In this document: in pieces, positions 23,050 to 23,196 of the stretch
Numbering within the stretch: the first letter of the stretch is position 1
How the letters are laid out: every line of letters starts with the position of its first letter
Source of the DNA: a virus
Reading direction: 5' to 3' (one strand)
DNA length: 23,196 nt
Virus record (IMG/VR): IMGVR_UViG_3300044638_003116
Coordinates: 1-23,196 of that record
Position numbers and translations under genes: made by a program
The notes under the pieces: generated by a model
Seen by the model: only the letters and a program-made list of their open reading frames with translations
Told to the model about the DNA's origin: nothing
The model's database searches: none

Positions 23050-23187
23050 TTATTTTCTCCTAATGCTCGCATATCTTTTCTTTTTAATTGCAACAATACC
23101 ATCTTCTTCTATTTCATCTTCCATCATAGCTTTAGCCATAGCTTTAGCCTTAGATGGTATTTCTTCAGGACTATAATCCCCATTCAT
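23050..23187 (-). CDS. Small charged protein at the window edge (45 aa, possibly longer)
   Basis: The ORF begins at ATG 23187 and its stop abuts the next start (TAAATG at 23049). The frame stays open for three more codons to the window edge (G-Y-L), and the nine bases upstream show no Shine-Dalgarno, so the true start may lie outside. The sequence MNGDYSPEEIPSKAKAMAKA continues with an acidic stretch (MMEDEIEEDG) and ends basic (IKKKRYASIRRK). No family is recognised. The spacing and the ribosome binding site inside its 3' end (for the 58-aa gene) fit the tight operon style. Confidence 0.45.
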   Translation of the reverse strand: MNGDYSPEEIPSKAKAMAKAMMEDEIEEDGIVAIKKKRYASIRRK

Positions 23188-23196
23188 TAAATAACC

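Noticed and set aside
22958-23176. 72-aa + strand ORF with hydrophobic residues resembling a membrane protein
   Set aside because: It is antisense to two tightly spaced - strand ORFs with good ribosome binding sites; the hydrophobicity comes from the complement of Lys/Glu-rich codons.

Overview
The window looks like part of a tailed bacteriophage genome, most likely a short-tailed (podovirus-type) phage of an aquatic bacterium. This rests on the gene set: large Gly/Ala-rich virion proteins, a giant polyvalent protein, and a compact phage replication operon with a family A DNA polymerase, a primase-helicase, a candidate ssDNA-binding protein, an SF2 helicase and a Cas4/RecB-type nuclease. The DNA is moderately AT-rich, and genes overlap or abut almost everywhere. 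No terminase, portal, capsid, lysis, integrase, RNA polymerase or tRNA gene is visible, so the genome continues on both sides. The host cannot be named from the sequence.

Left arm (1-13235, + strand): late structural genes. A virion protein enters from the left edge, followed by a 113-aa virion protein. Next comes a candidate DNA-ejection block: a 506-aa Gly-rich protein with a 'DGEFV' C-terminal module, a degenerate GNAT-like protein, an 815-aa protein with the phage 'GAFGGSR' motif, and a 2683-aa giant. The giant has Gly-zipper/membrane segments, a HEIIGH zinc-peptidase motif, 'EELQSDW' polyvalent modules and a C-terminal polyvalent domain. The order resembles T7 gp14-gp15-gp16, with much larger proteins.

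Junction (13236-13315): a 7-bp GC-rich hairpin whose U-tract lies on the - strand side, so it best serves as the terminator of the - strand operon arriving from the right.

Right arm (13316-23187, - strand, transcribed right to left): the replication operon. From its 5' end: two small ORFs, DNA polymerase A, a 60-aa protein, a zinc-ribbon/J-like mini-protein, a 4-Cys PD-(D/E)XK nuclease, an HNH-like protein and a SNF2-type helicase. Then comes an internal promoter region with direct repeats, a coiled-coil protein, an excisionase-like HTH protein, a zinc-containing candidate SSB, an AEP primase-DUF927 helicase and a 91-aa protein. These would together open, prime, coat, copy and trim phage DNA.

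The most striking signal is at 15978-15993 inside the primase gene. It is a perfect 16-bp palindrome whose inner 14 bp (GTTTCACGTGAAAC) equal the core of the bacterial chromosomal parS site bound by ParB. No parA or parB gene is present here, so the site would have to be read by the host's ParB or by a phage gene outside the window. Other points of interest are a Leu at the Pol I 762-equivalent position, four sliding-clamp-binding-like motifs in the giant protein, and an AT-rich insertion with a duplicated small module in that same protein.
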